A DNA stretch of 64,000 bases. Source: Dichetophora obliterata (lineage: Eukaryota > Arthropoda > Insecta > Diptera > Sciomyzidae). The position numbers and the translations under genes were made by a program. The stretch is from the NCBI GenBank assembly GCA_963920525.1, contig OY986438.1, forward strand, positions 49,949,288 to 50,013,287. Reading direction: 5' to 3'. Shown piece by piece: positions 33,801 through 43,892 of the stretch; positions within the stretch are counted from its first letter, which is position 1, and each line of letters begins with the position of its first letter. The notes under the pieces are model-generated. The model was not told the DNA's origin, searched no databases, and saw nothing but the letters and a program-made list of their open reading frames with translations.

Positions 33801-34280
33801 TTGGACTACATATAATATAGGCATAGAAACTAAAGTAAAACAGAAATACAACAACAAATGTGGCATTATGAAATTAAGGGAAAAAATGAGAAATTGAAGC
33901 TTCAAAATCTCATCGCCCCGATGGTGCAGTGCGTCTACGCGCTTGCACGGGCAATCACAAAGATTTCTGATGACGCGTTTAGCACGCAGAAATTGTACAA
34001 TAAAATCAATTTGCTAGTGGTTTTTTTTTTTTTCCTTTCATATTGAAAAAACTTTGTTGTTGTTGTTGTTTCTTTAGAAAAATTCGTTAGAACAATTAAT
34101 TGTTTCTAACTTTGACCTTAAGCTCGATAAACGATTTTAAACTGTCAAACAACTAGAATTTGTATTTAAAATCAAGTATGATTTAAACTATCAAACATTT
34201 AGAATTTGTATTTAAATCATATAAAGTCAACATAATAAACATAGAGGTCATTTAGGAAAAAACTTTAATTTTTATTTTTT
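30804..34280. repeat. Palindromic tandem array: four units, then two inverted
   Basis: A unit of about 573 bp repeats in the left arm, starting at 30816, 31388, 31961 and 32535 (the last cut short at about 33084). It then appears inverted, with equivalent points at 33648 and 34226. The centre at 33084-33092 is a few bases (TTTCATT), so the arms meet almost directly. Copies look identical by eye except for one A/T run of 7, 8, 9, 8, 8 and 13 bases. Each unit contains an AAC microsatellite, two sub-copies of an ATTTAAATACAAATTCTA block, and an AATTAATT-centred palindrome. A 14-bp AATTTTTATTTTTT flanks the array on both sides (30804-30817 and 34267-34280). Confidence 0.92.
31000..31182 (-). other. 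Recurrent 60-codon frame within the array unit (first of six)
   Basis: Every unit carries the same frame on the inward strand, beginning MWHYEIKGKNEKLKLQNL and containing CVYALARAITKISDDAF. Its other copies are at 31528, 32114 and 32675 (minus) and 33285 and 33858 (plus). The C-terminal end differs because a homopolymer of variable length runs through it. Because the whole unit is duplicated with almost no changes, conservation of the frame says nothing about coding. I know no family with this sequence. Confidence 0.3.
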
Positions 34281-34508
34281 ATCTTTAAAAAACCGTTTAA
34301 AAATTGAAAATCGTTCAAAAAATTTCTGAGTTAATGATTGTTTAATGCTTCAAGTGCCTAAGAATCGGTTATTTAACGGTAAAATTAAATTTTGGGGGTG
34401 TATCAACAATTTCAAGTATGGCGTCATATTATACTTGACCAGATCTACAACTTGTGCCATGTCACTTCAAAAGCACATGAGATTTTTTTTTGTATCACCG
34501 TGTAATTA
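34281..34508 (-). repeat. Terminal-type repeat, right member of an inverted pair
   Basis: On the minus strand it begins CACGGTGATACAAAAAAA and includes TGTAGATCTGGTCAAGTATA and GATACACCCCCAAAATTT, matching 21795-22000. Similarity ends at about 200 bp from the outer end. A 5-bp or similar target duplication was not evident on comparing the outer flanks. Confidence 0.55.
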
Positions 34509-34509
34509 G

Positions 34510-35190
34510 TAACTAATATTTTATGCCTTGAGATTTTGAATTTTTGTTTAGACATCAGTTTATATGTTTAGAATTTGTTTTGTTGCTTGAAACTATATAT
34601 TTTCAGGATCTGAAATTAATTAGTGCAAATGTTGAATATAGTTTATCTACCTATGCTGAAAATGTAAGTAATTCTTTAACTTGCTTTTGATTTAAGATAC
34701 AATAAGGCTATTCACAGTTTAAGCATACATTTAACAAATCGTAGTTATATCATTTGTTATTGTTGAAACTGTGAGCACTCCGCCATGTGACTGTCGTATT
34801 CAAAAATTATGCAACCCTGTGATGTATGTATGTAATAAGGCGGCCGTAGACAGAGCATAAAAATACGAGATGCAAAAAACACATCCAAGGGCTACTTTAT
34901 TTTAAGTACGTTTGCATTTTTTCGTTTGCATGCAAAACAACAAGAAAGTAAAATACGCTTACGTAAATTGGCGTACAAATAAGAAATCGTACAAATAGCA
35001 GACCAGCGTATTCAAACAGTGAAAAGCCATATTGAATTTGATGAACTTTGCGTCGGGATTTCGCTGAAGCAAAATCCCAAATAATATCATCGAAATCAAT
35101 TGCGTTGACTAAACGTCCTTCAATGCGTATTACTCCCAAGCAGTTTAATTTTTTTGAAAACGATATTTCGGATGAGCAGTTTGTAGCAAA
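34510..35190. other. Unassigned stretch
   Basis: Contains an 80-codon minus-strand frame (35139-34897) beginning GVIRIEGRLVNAIDFDD, faintly like the segment before BEL/Pao integrases (G-x-I-R-x-x-G-R-L) but with no further support. No repeat ends recognised. Confidence 0.3.
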
Positions 35191-35194
35191 ATGG

Positions 35195-35595
35195 TCAGGT
35201 AAGGTTAAGGTGGCAGCAGGTCTTTAGACCAGCTCACTTAGATTATATTATTGGTCCGTTGTGGTACCACAGAATGGAAGAAGGGAGCAATCAAGTGAAA
35301 CTTTTCTGTAGGATGTTCTTAATATGACAGAAGCTGTAGAAATATGTTGTATTAAATCTGAAGCTAGTGTTATGCATTGACCTCAGTCAAATGAAGTTAC
35401 TCGGCGTTCCTCTCCACAAACTTTTCCTTCCACCACCAACTACAACTTTTTCGCGTAAATCGATGTGTTTTAAAGTTCTTTTGATTAGAAATAAGGAAAG
35501 ACCATGACCTGGTAAGGATTCTAACCCGTGATCCCTGAGCGACAATCAAGCGCGCTACCACAAGACTATAGAGGCCGCAAAAAGGTATAAAAACA
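35195..35595 (-). mobile_element. tRNA-derived SINE-like element
   Basis: Read on the minus strand from about 35595. A tRNA-like head has box A-like TTGTGGTAGCGCGCTTG (about 35549-35565) and box B-like ACGGGTTAGAATCC (about 35517-35530), at the spacing of a pol III promoter. A body of about 280 bp follows, down to the GGTCTAAAGACCTGCTGCC region near 35215. It is not related to the tRNA-headed repeat at 6571. Boundaries are approximate and no duplication was identified. Confidence 0.55.
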
Positions 35596-35599
35596 TTCG

Positions 35600-36405
35600 A
35601 AATGCAATGTCTACATTTGGGAAAATAGTTTCAACATGGTTATTTCCAATTATATTTGTCAGCTGAATAATTATATTTTCTTGATTGTGGTTGCTGTTTT
35701 CACATGAGCATAGCGACTCTTCTTTTATGAATGGTGATTCAGATTCAGTGCATTTTTATTTGTTACGTGGAAGTGAATGTAACTTTTTTTTATATATTCT
35801 TGAAAATGAATGCATTTTGATAAAAAGGAGTCTTATAAATAATCAGTTACTCATTTTTTAAGTGTATTCTTGGGTTATTACTGCTTTCGCCACTGGTTCC
35901 TCGTGAGCTGATAGCAGTTCTTTTTCACCAATTCTTTGTTTAGTTAATAATATACTTATGCATAATTGTATTTTCAAATGTTATTAGTGAATTAGAAAAA
36001 TGAAATTCATTCATATTTATTTTACTTAAACATTCCAAAATAATTTATAATTTTCGTAATTTTGTTTATATCTGAAACTGGTTTAGTCAATTCTATGCTT
36101 ATTTTATCTAAAATTGTAAAAAGTCTCCAATCTAAATATTTTTTGGTCCATTACCTTTTTTAAATTACGTTTTTATAAACTTAGCAAAAAAAAAAAACGG
36201 AATGTTCCATTGTTTCTGCCAAATTTTGTCGCTGTGGGCTCGAGCCCACTCGCTTCCTAACCCTAGGATTCACAACTGGATACTATGGATACTATGTAAG
36301 GACACGTAAACAGTTTTGATAACAGTTTTATTTTTTAAATAGGCAATAAACTAGGTTTCTAAAATTTTTAATCTCATGCCTGATGTGTTTTTATACATTT
36401 AACTA
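35600..36405. other. AT-rich DNA, nothing recognised
   Basis: Long T and A runs, no coding frame, no paired ends. Confidence 0.4.
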
Positions 36406-36409
36406 ATTT

Positions 36410-36975
36410 ATGGCACTACTAGTACTCTTCTGTCAACAAAATTACACTCTTCATCAAACAATGTTTCTCTTTCTTCAACTTCTACGACTTCGCCAATGTC
36501 TACACTTGCGCTCTCTTCTTTATCATCGCCCACATCAGCTGTTCTGCAACCTGACGCTTCCTATATCGACGATTCTGCAACTGTCGCAGCACAAATTCAG
36601 CGTAATCTAATTTCTTACTCAATTAATTACCAAAATGCTGGTGGAATTCGGACGAAGACTTCTGGATTCTATCTTGCCATGATATAATTGTATTAACTGA
36701 GACTTGGCTTCACGATGGAATTTCGCCAGCTGAACTGTTCGATAGTTTCTATTGTGTTTATCGATTAGATTGTTGTCCACTTGTTTCGGAACTTGACCTC
36801 CTCTTTCAAGTTCCGAAACAAGTATTGATTGCAATGAGATCAAATCTTCCCAGCAAATTTATTCATGTAGCTGAACATGATGGCTGTATTGAACAACTTT
36901 GTGTTCAAGTTAATTTTTCTATTAATTATTCCACCGAATAGCATTATAGATTTGTACGATAAGCATTTGCAAAAT
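36410..36975 (+). pseudogene. LINE-4 endonuclease N-terminal segment
   Basis: Serine/threonine-rich stretch (PMSTLALSSLSSPTSAVL), then RNLISYSINYQNAGGIRTK, the start of the endonuclease (usually YQNVRGLRTK). After a shift come a TETWLHDGIS-like block with the catalytic Glu (about 36695-36725) and RSNLPSKFIHVAEHDGCIEQ. The fragment ends with IIDLYDKHLQNV at about 36975, where an unrelated sequence begins. At least three frame changes. Confidence 0.75.
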
Positions 36976-36977
36976 GT

Positions 36978-38150
36978 TGTAGGATACACATCTTTACGGT
37001 ATGACTTACATACAATTATTTTATGCTTAAATAGCATTAAACATTGGCCGCATTCAGCGCAGACAACAGTTGGCAACTGTTGTGTAAAAATTCGCTGAAT
37101 GGTACAAATTTGGTAGCGCTAACTAAAACTGATAAAGTAGCGAACGCCTTTTAATCGAGCGAACAAATTCTATGCTACATGAAAACAACTGTTTGTTTAA
37201 CTGTCACATGCTGTTACTGAATCCGTTAAATCAATAAACGCAGAAAGAACGCAGCAAATTTCAGTGAGAAACCTTTGCAATTGAATTAAATTTACATACA
37301 AATTAAATTGAATCTAACTTCTGACGTGTAGAGTAGCAACATATTTCAGAGAAAAACATCGTGAACTAAGGTAGCGCTACCATTACAGTTCACAACAGTT
37401 GTCGGCGCTGAATGCGGCCAATATTACATTAAAACAAACAATAATAAGCAACATATTTCAACAAAGTAATAGGTTACACACCTTTCCGGTATGCATAACC
37501 TCATTTTATTTTAGTGTATAGAAATAACATTAAGAACATTCAAACAATTAAACATATGTTCATGCTCAGTACTAGCATTTATTTCACTCACACACACAAC
37601 ATTGATATTGCTAAATTACAAACATATGATTATTATATTTTACTTTACTCCTACACTAATTAAGGACCATATGACTATGTTTACATTTTTCTAAATACAC
37701 AAACAATTGTTAACTAGTTTTAAGACGAAGTACTGTTATGTATAGAATAAAAGGAAGAACAATTTCAAAATAAAATTAATTAAGCCTTGAGCTCCCAACT
37801 AGCTGCCGACTTTAATCCACTCAAGTTTCTGAGCTTTCCAAAAGCTGCCAAACTTGTTTTATTTAAAAAGCCTGAATGCACTTTTCAGAAACGGCTTAAA
37901 ATTAAAATTAAGTATAGAGCCAGTGGCGAATATATGCCACCAACTTATTAGGCAGGACCTATATAAATAAAATAAATCCTTTTTTTAATAATATCGCGAA
38001 TCCTTACATGGCGATTCTGCCATGTCGCGAATTATATTATGTGGCGATCCTGTCGCCAAAATATTATTATTATATGGCGACCCAAAACATAAATATTACA
38101 ATATTTACAATTTTACTAATTTATTAGATTCAAGGTGCCATTGCTTTGTT
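36978..38150 (+). mobile_element. LTR-retrotransposon-like segment in LINE-4
   Basis: Interrupts the LINE-4 endonuclease. Near its right side the motif TGGCGA plus TYCTG recurs (TGGCGATTCTGCC at 38011, TGGCGATCCTGTC at 38042, TGGCGACCC at 38077), reminiscent of the TGGCGAC(C/T) primer-binding-site region that follows the 5' LTR in some gypsy/mdg1-type elements. A GGATACACATCTTTACGGTA block left of the MITE is repeated to its right as GGTTACACACCTTTCCGGTA. No gag or pol is present, so an LTR assignment is only a suggestion. Confidence 0.3.
37042..37426. mobile_element. MITE with ATTGGCCGCATTCAGCGC ends
   Basis: Both ends carry ATTGGCCGCATTCAGCGC, followed by (A/C)GACAAC(A/T)GTTG, in inverted orientation. 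Flanking 8-mers GCATTAAA (left) and ACATTAAA (right) differ in one base, suggesting an 8-bp target duplication as made by hAT or P-type elements. About 385 bp, no coding frame. It sits inside the LTR-like segment, so it is younger. Confidence 0.7.
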
Positions 38151-38184
38151 TTACATTTGAAATTACATTTACATTTTACAAATT

Positions 38185-39575
38185 TAGCGCATAACAGCAT
38201 ACGATAAATTAATAAATGATTTTACTGATGAGTTTGACTTTTCAAACGGCACTTTTATTGTGATTAATGATGCTCTAAAAAATGTAGATTGGTCTACAAT
38301 AATTACTTTATAAGAACCTAATGACTCATATAATTTTATATGCGCCGAGTTTCAAATGTTATAAGCCATTTTGTTAAAAAAATATACAAAGTTAAGAGAC
38401 AAGCCTTCGTGGTTTACTTCTAGTTTAGCACATTGTACAAACCTTAAAAATAAAGTGTTTAAGAAGTTTAGAAAAACAAATTAACAAGCTGATCACTTGC
38501 GGTTCATACAAGCTCGAGATAAATTTGAAAATTTGCATAAATCTCTCTACAAAAAATATGTTTTAAAAATTGAATCAAATTTGAAAGCAAATCATCATAC
38601 TTTTGGCAATATCTTTATTCAAAACTCAAAACTAAGGGCTTTCCTTCTAGCATGGAGTTGGAACAATACACTAGAGTCCTGCAATATTTTTGCTGATTTC
38701 TTTCAGAAAGTGTACGATATATACGATAATTTGACCAATTATGAGAATATTCTTAATTTTATCACCCCAAATCTGCCTAACCTTAGCAACATTGCAGTCT
38801 CAGCTGAGGATGTTTTCTTAGCTATTTCTAGTCTTAATTCAAGTTTTAAAATAGAGCGTGGTGATTTTTCACCCATGTTCTTTAAACTTTGTATTGACAG
38901 TATTGCTGAGCCCATTTCTATACTATTTAATATTTGTTTGAAAACTGGTATTTTCTTAAACTCATGGAAAATATGTTTCATTGTTCCAATTTTTCATTGC
39001 AAAACAAAACACCTATGCAAAACTTTTTGATCACATTCTGAAAAATAAATGATTATATCACGTGAGAAATGCAATAACTGATTGCCAACATGGTTTTATG
39101 CCTAGTAGATGACTTGTTCAAATTTGGCACTCATGTCAAGAAAAATAGTTGATGCTTAAGAGTGTCGAAATCAATTAGATGCAGTTTGTACTGATTTTGC
39201 AAAAGCTTTCGATAAAGTTGACCACAACATCTTACTGTATAAGTTAAGGAAATTTGGTTTGTCAGAGAGATTAATACATTTTTTTAGCAGGAAAGAAAAC
39301 TCCTTGTTATTGGTGAAATATATTCTGAAACTCAAATAACAGCTTCTTCTGGTATTCCGCTAGGGACCCACTGTGGTCCTTTATAATTTTTAATTTGTAT
39401 TAATGATTTACCTCAGTATTTCGAGTTTTCTAAATGCTTAATGTTTGCAGATGACGTTAAACTTTTTCCAAAGATTTCGCAACATTCTGATTGTCAAAAG
39501 CTTCAAAGTGATTAAATACGCTTCCACATTGGTGTGCTACAAACAATTTAAATTTAAATGTAAATAACTGTTGTG
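38185..39575 (+). pseudogene. LINE-4 endonuclease C-terminus and reverse transcriptase
   Basis: Opens with FSNGTFIVINDALKNVDWS and RDKPSWFTSSLAH (the end of the endonuclease and linker). A 177-codon open part (38497-39030) has YKKYVLKIESNLKANHHTF, DVFLAISSLNSSFK and ISILFNICLKTGIFLNSWK, the RT N-terminal region. After frameshifts come TDFAKAFDKVDHNILLYKL (motif A, about 39195-39245), a motif B degraded to GIPLGTHCGPL (about 39350), INDLPQYFEFSKCLMFADD and VKLF (motif C, about 39445). Truncated at 39575 by the hAT-like insert. Related to LINE-2 by motif wording and C-terminal organisation. Confidence 0.8.
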
Positions 39576-40861
39576 TGGTTACTAGGGAGTCCAATCCCGA
39601 AAGCTTTTATCGATCCCGGGATTATCGGGATTGAAAAACTCAATCCCGGGATCCCAGGATTAGTTCGGGATTGAAAACTTTAAGAAGTAAATAATTCAAA
39701 ACGTTTTTGATACAATTTCTTATCTTTTATTTGTTGAAACTAAAAAATGTAAATTAATTCATTTATAAATCAATAGGTCAGAGCCGTAGCAATGGCGGGT
39801 TTTCGGGATTCAAAAACCCTCCAGAGGATCGAAATTTAAATTAAAATTACTGCATTTAAATAATTATTTCATTGAATCACTTAATATATTCTAATAAACT
39901 TAAATCATATACTGAAGTTGCGTTTACATGTCAGGAAGTCTTTGTTAGGAGTTGAATCGTGTAAATAACAAAAGTGAAAACCAATGCATCGTGATTTATC
40001 GGCTCAAATATGATACCTTCAAAACTATCATTACTATTGTCTTCACTACGCTTGACATCGGCAATTGTAGATGATGGTAGTAACTTCATTTTTATTTTTT
40101 AATATCTTAAAAAAATTTCAGTTTTTTTCAAATTAATATTTTATCTTTAATATGAATAATTTTAGAAATTCTGGCAATGAATGCAAGCACTCAAAGCCTT
40201 TTCAACAATATCTTTAAAGTGAGGATCGCATTAGAAATAATGAAGTTATTTCAATTTTAATGAAAATAAATTCAAAATAATTTAAAAAAGACACGAAAAA
40301 CCGCATTATCTTGAATGCTATTGAAAAACTTTAAAATTTTTTGATGCATATTAGAGGAGCCTTTTCCAGCTTTAAATATCTGACAATTTATTTTTTTTAC
40401 AACTATTCTACCAGCCAATATATTTACGAAAAACTTGGGTTTTTGGAAGTGGTTGCAAAATGTTTTAGATCACTGGTGGCTATCGTAACAGAGAAAGTAT
40501 TTTGGGAATCATAAATAGACCAAGGTTTTTTTTAGAGGGGTACACATGAACATTTTTTCTAATGGAAGTCGTGGTACCTTAATATATTTACTTGCATATA
40601 TAATAGATAAAAAACTTAACTTGAGAATAAAATAAAACAAAAACTTATATATTTTAATATCAGATCCTGGTATTTTTAGATCAATTTAGGTAGATCCTGG
40701 CTACGGTTCTGGTTTAAGGTATTTAAATTATATTAATGTTAAATATGTTTTTTAGACACCGTCTTCATATTTTTGTGTTTAATGTTAATTAAGGTTGGAA
40801 AAGACTTTTCAAAATTAAATTTTTTGGTTAATTAACTTCATGATCTATTAAGTTATTACAT

Positions 40862-41052
40862 GAATTAATTTGTAAGCTTTAGATCAAGTGAGTTAATCAC
40901 AGCTTAATCACTCAAAGACTATTGAAGAGGAAAATGTAGCGATTTCCGAAACAGAGTGTCTAGTCAGCTAAGTGATTGACTCTATAAAGAGTTGTTGTTG
41001 TTGTTGTTGCCTTCTTAAAAACTTACTTGACCTAAAGCTCGCAAATTAATTC
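40862..41052. mobile_element. Small MITE, shorter relative of 46155-46520
   Basis: Ends AATTAATTTGTAAGCTTTAG and, in reverse, AATTAATTTGCGAGCTTTAG. It shares GAGGAAAATGTAGCGATTTC and GAGTTGTTGTTGTTGTTG with the longer copy and lacks part of its interior. No coding content. Confidence 0.7.
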
Positions 41053-41269
41053 ATGTATTAAATTTTTTGTTTAATTTCTTATTACAGTAATACATTGAGC
41101 TGATCAACGCGTCTTATTTTTCATTAGAGAGTTCTGTTTGGATATTATTACAAATATAACCCGCTAATGAGAAGCACTGTTCTAATTCTATGCTAGTTAG
41201 AGAAATAGTTTACGATAATCGTAAGCAATTTGTAAGCTTCGATTACAATTGCCTTCACCACAAAAAAAA

Positions 41270-41492
41270 ATTATTTCCTTATTGCGTTTTTGCTTCTCAA
41301 AAAAATGCAACATTTTTTCTGACCTTTTTGCAAATTCAGCCATCTTGAGAAAAAAAATAGTGATCTCTAAAATTGTATCATGTTTTTTTCTCGAAAATGT
41401 TGTCCTCAAAAGTAGAAATAATTCAGAATTCTCAAAGATGGCAAAAGAGGGCAGAAAAAATGCAACATTTTTTTGAGAAACGAAAACGCCAT
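41270..41492. repeat. Internal hairpin repeat in the hAT-like element
   Basis: CTTCTCAAAAAAATGCAACA with the following TTTTTTCTGACC and CCATCTTGAGAA (41290-41350) is mirrored by 41420-41490, so about 65-bp arms could pair around a 70-bp loop. The small open frames on both strands here are products of this symmetry. Confidence 0.55.
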
Positions 41493-41799
41493 AAGTCAGA
41501 AAATCTGCAGATCTGACAAAATCTTCTAAAACTTTCCAAAGGCTTTGATCAAGTGATTCAATTCCTAACAATCTTTTTAAGCCTAAATAAAAGGGTTTTT
41601 CTAATTCTATATTCATATCAACTTAAATTGAAATGGTTGCATTTACATATATATATTTGTAATAATATGTTATATATATATTGTAATAAAATTTTTTTAT
41701 AAAAAACCGGGATCCTGGAAAGAAAATTCTGGCATTTAAAGGGGCCTTAATCGTCAGGGATCCCAGACATCCGAATCCCGGGAAAGACTTCCCTAGTGG

Positions 41800-42240
41800 T
41801 CTTTAGGTAAATCTAATTCAATGGTTGGATTCATTAAACGGAATACCCAAAATTTTAGGGATCTGCATACAATAAAAGCACTTTATGTGTCACTTGTACG
41901 TAGTAGGATTAAGTACTGTTCAATTATTTGGAATGGAAAAGTTGCAATGGCCAGATGGTCTTCCATCTTGTGATATTCGACGTATATTTCTTGGTTTACA
42001 ATCTTTAAAAGATAGAAGACTATCCTCCTCACTTTTATTTGCTTACCATATTTTAGTCGTTAAAATTATATCTGCCGTATTATCAAATTGTTTTGTTTTG
42101 TATGAACCTCAAAGGTATCTGAGAAATAATAGATTATTAGAAGTGAGGCTTCATAGAACAAATTATGCATTGAACGAACCTGTTAGCAGGTGTATTATTT
42201 TTGTAACAGCTATGCTCATGTTCTACATTTTAATTTAACT
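41800..42240 (+). pseudogene. LINE-4 RT C-terminal segment
   Basis: Reads GFIKRNTQNFRDLHTIKALY, VSLVRSRIKYCSIIWNGKV, then after a frame change LPSCDIRRIFLGLQSLKDRR, SSSLLFAYHILV and LLEVRLHRTNYALNEPVSRC. The LPSY(D/E)IR block also occurs in LINE-2, showing the relation. The 3' UTR follows to the AAAT tail at 42361. Confidence 0.75.
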
Positions 42241-42414
42241 GAAAATATCTTTAAGCCTTTATTTATTGATGTTATTGAACTAGTATTTTAAATGTATTAA
42301 CTGAGATGAACTGTATAGTTTGTAAGATTTAAACATCAGTAGACTGAATAAATAAATAAATATTGTAATTTTAACAATATAAAACCAAACCAAAAACAAA
42401 AAGTTTTAACCAAT

Positions 42415-42917
42415 GGGGCCATTCAAGAATTACGTAAGCACTACAGGGGGGAGGGGTATTTGCTTTGCTTTTTTTTTATGACATGGGGGTCTGGATGATG
42501 ATTACGTCAGCAGTATTTATCTGTTTACTTTTTCGAATTTTCTTCAAAATTTAGTCGATTTTGATTTGAGCACATATGGCAACCCTACTTGTCAGTGCTT
42601 GAAAACGAAACACATTTTCAGGGACTCCCGATGCATGTACCCATGGTGTAAAAAGTAAAGGGTGTTAGTGACGTCTAAGTATTTCTCTAGAGCTGTCAAA
42701 CTTGTGAATGAGTGAAAGAGATAGAAAAGTTGCTTTTGTATGGTTTGAAAACTAAAGAGTAGGATTTTTACAACAAAAATCAAAATATGCTATCACCTTG
42801 ATTTCTTACACCATGCATGTACCAAAGTTTATGTAAGCATGGGAGGGGTGGAGCTTTGCTTACTCGTGCTGACGAGGGGAGGGGGGTTAATAATTGAAAG
42901 AAACTTGAATGGCTCCT
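42415..42917. mobile_element. Inverted-repeat element with GGCCATTCAAG ends
   Basis: Left end GGGGCCATTCAAGAATTACG, then GTAAGCACTACAGGGGGGAG. The right end in reverse reads AGGAGCCATTCAAGTTTC, then a CCCCCTCCCC tract and GAGTAAGCAAAGC. The arms are decayed and no clear target duplication is seen. A second partial copy of the left end lies at 51247. Family not identified. A smaller inverted-repeat element is nested at 42632. Confidence 0.6.
42632..42823. mobile_element. Nested MITE with GCATGTACC...GGTGTAA ends
   Basis: Left GCATGTACCCATGGTGTAAA; right in reverse GGTACATGCATGGTGTAAGA; the following AGTAAAGGGTG / AATCAAGGTGA also pair. About 190 bp, inside the larger inverted-repeat element, so younger than it. 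Confidence 0.55.
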
Positions 42918-42934
42918 ATATTGTAAATAGAGGT

Positions 42935-43885
42935 TTAAGACCCGGTTTCGAGTAAATCGAATAACAATTCGCACACATTTGCGTTATTTTTCTAAAATAT
43001 AAAGTTTTTATGGTAATGGTTGTTTTTTGTCACTTGAATTTTTACAGAAAAATTTTCTTATATTTTGCATATATTAAAATGGATGCATGTCTGTGTGTAT
43101 ATCATGTATATACTTTAAAACTGCCTAAGTGATCTTTGTACTACAATAATTTGGATAATGCTATTAAGTAATCGCATAAAGGGTTGGTTTTCTTGCTATT
43201 TCTCTTGTTTAAGATTTCTTCTTTATCACATTAGCAGTTTTTAAAATTAAACTGATATATTCTTTTATGCTTACCTTAATTTAAATCATGTTTTTTATCT
43301 TTCCATCCCCAATCACAGAAATAAAACTGAAATTTTATTCTAATACGCACAATATTTACCCTCACAATATTATTATTAATTTCTTGTTTTGTTTATTTTA
43401 GCTACTGAAATATTTATAATAAGAAAATGTTGCGATTTTTTATTCATCAAGTGTTTTTACTGTTACACAAAACACAAAAAGAAATTTACTGAAACACAAA
43501 AAGAAATGAAAATATTATGAACAGTTGCTGTATTATTTAAGCTAAATTGGAGAACTTAAAAATTGTTGATTCTACCACGAGCTGCTTATTCTGCTGGTTG
43601 TTGTGATTTTAGTGAGTCTTCTTTTGTATATTAGTATTCTTGGCACAATGAAAAAGTCACTATCTTGTGCCAATTTAAAATGAGTTTCTAGTGATGGATT
43701 ATTTTGGATGGACAAGTGTTTCTTGGAATTTTATAATTATATCTGAATCTCAATTTTTAAAGAATCAAATAAAAATGGTTATGATAGTTTTTCTGCAACC
43801 CTAAGGAGTGCTCACGTAAACATTGTAACACACTGTGTTCTAACTACTCACTTAACAAGCGTACGAATTAAAATGTACGAAATGT
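42935..43885. other. Unassigned AT-rich stretch
   Basis: No frame or paired ends. A short direct duplication of AAACACAAAAAGAAAT lies near 43469-43506. Confidence 0.4.
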
Positions 43886-43892
43886 CACTTTT

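Larger units (their letters stand above)
39583..41795. mobile_element. hAT-like non-autonomous element in LINE-4
   Basis: Left end TAGGGAGTCCAATCCCG; right end in reverse TAGGGAAGTCTTTCCCGGG. Both are rich in CCCGGGAT(T/C) words, which recur subterminally (39608-39675 and 41706-41785). Flanking 8-mers GTGGTTAC and GTGGTCTT share five positions, a weak 8-bp duplication. No transposase frame was recognised; the 139-codon minus frame at 41197-41616 spans a hairpin-forming repeat and resembles nothing I know. It contains a MITE at 40862-41052. Confidence 0.6.
36410..42361 (+). mobile_element. LINE-4: LINE copy split by two other elements
   Basis: Jockey/CR1-type LINE related to LINE-2 rather than LINE-1. 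Pieces: ORF1 end and endonuclease start (36410-36975), endonuclease end to RT (38185-39575), RT C-terminus (41800-42240), and 3' UTR ending in AATAAATAAATAAAT (about 42346-42361). The gaps hold an LTR-like segment with a MITE (36978-38150) and a hAT-like element (39583-41795). Part of the endonuclease and some of the RT C-terminal half are missing at the breaks. Many stops; no activity possible. Confidence 0.8.

Noticed and set aside
30804..34280. CRISPR-like or bacterial repeat array
   Set aside because: Units are 573 bp with no spacers, inverted in the right half, and the context is eukaryotic transposons.
34897..35139. 80-codon frame with GVIRIEGRLVNA, considered as BEL/Pao pol
   Set aside because: Only one short block resembles the family and no integrase or protease motif is near.
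41197..41616. 139-codon minus-strand frame that might be a hAT gene
   Set aside because: It spans a hairpin-forming repeat inside a non-autonomous element, has no hAT motifs, and a mirrored frame exists on the other strand.
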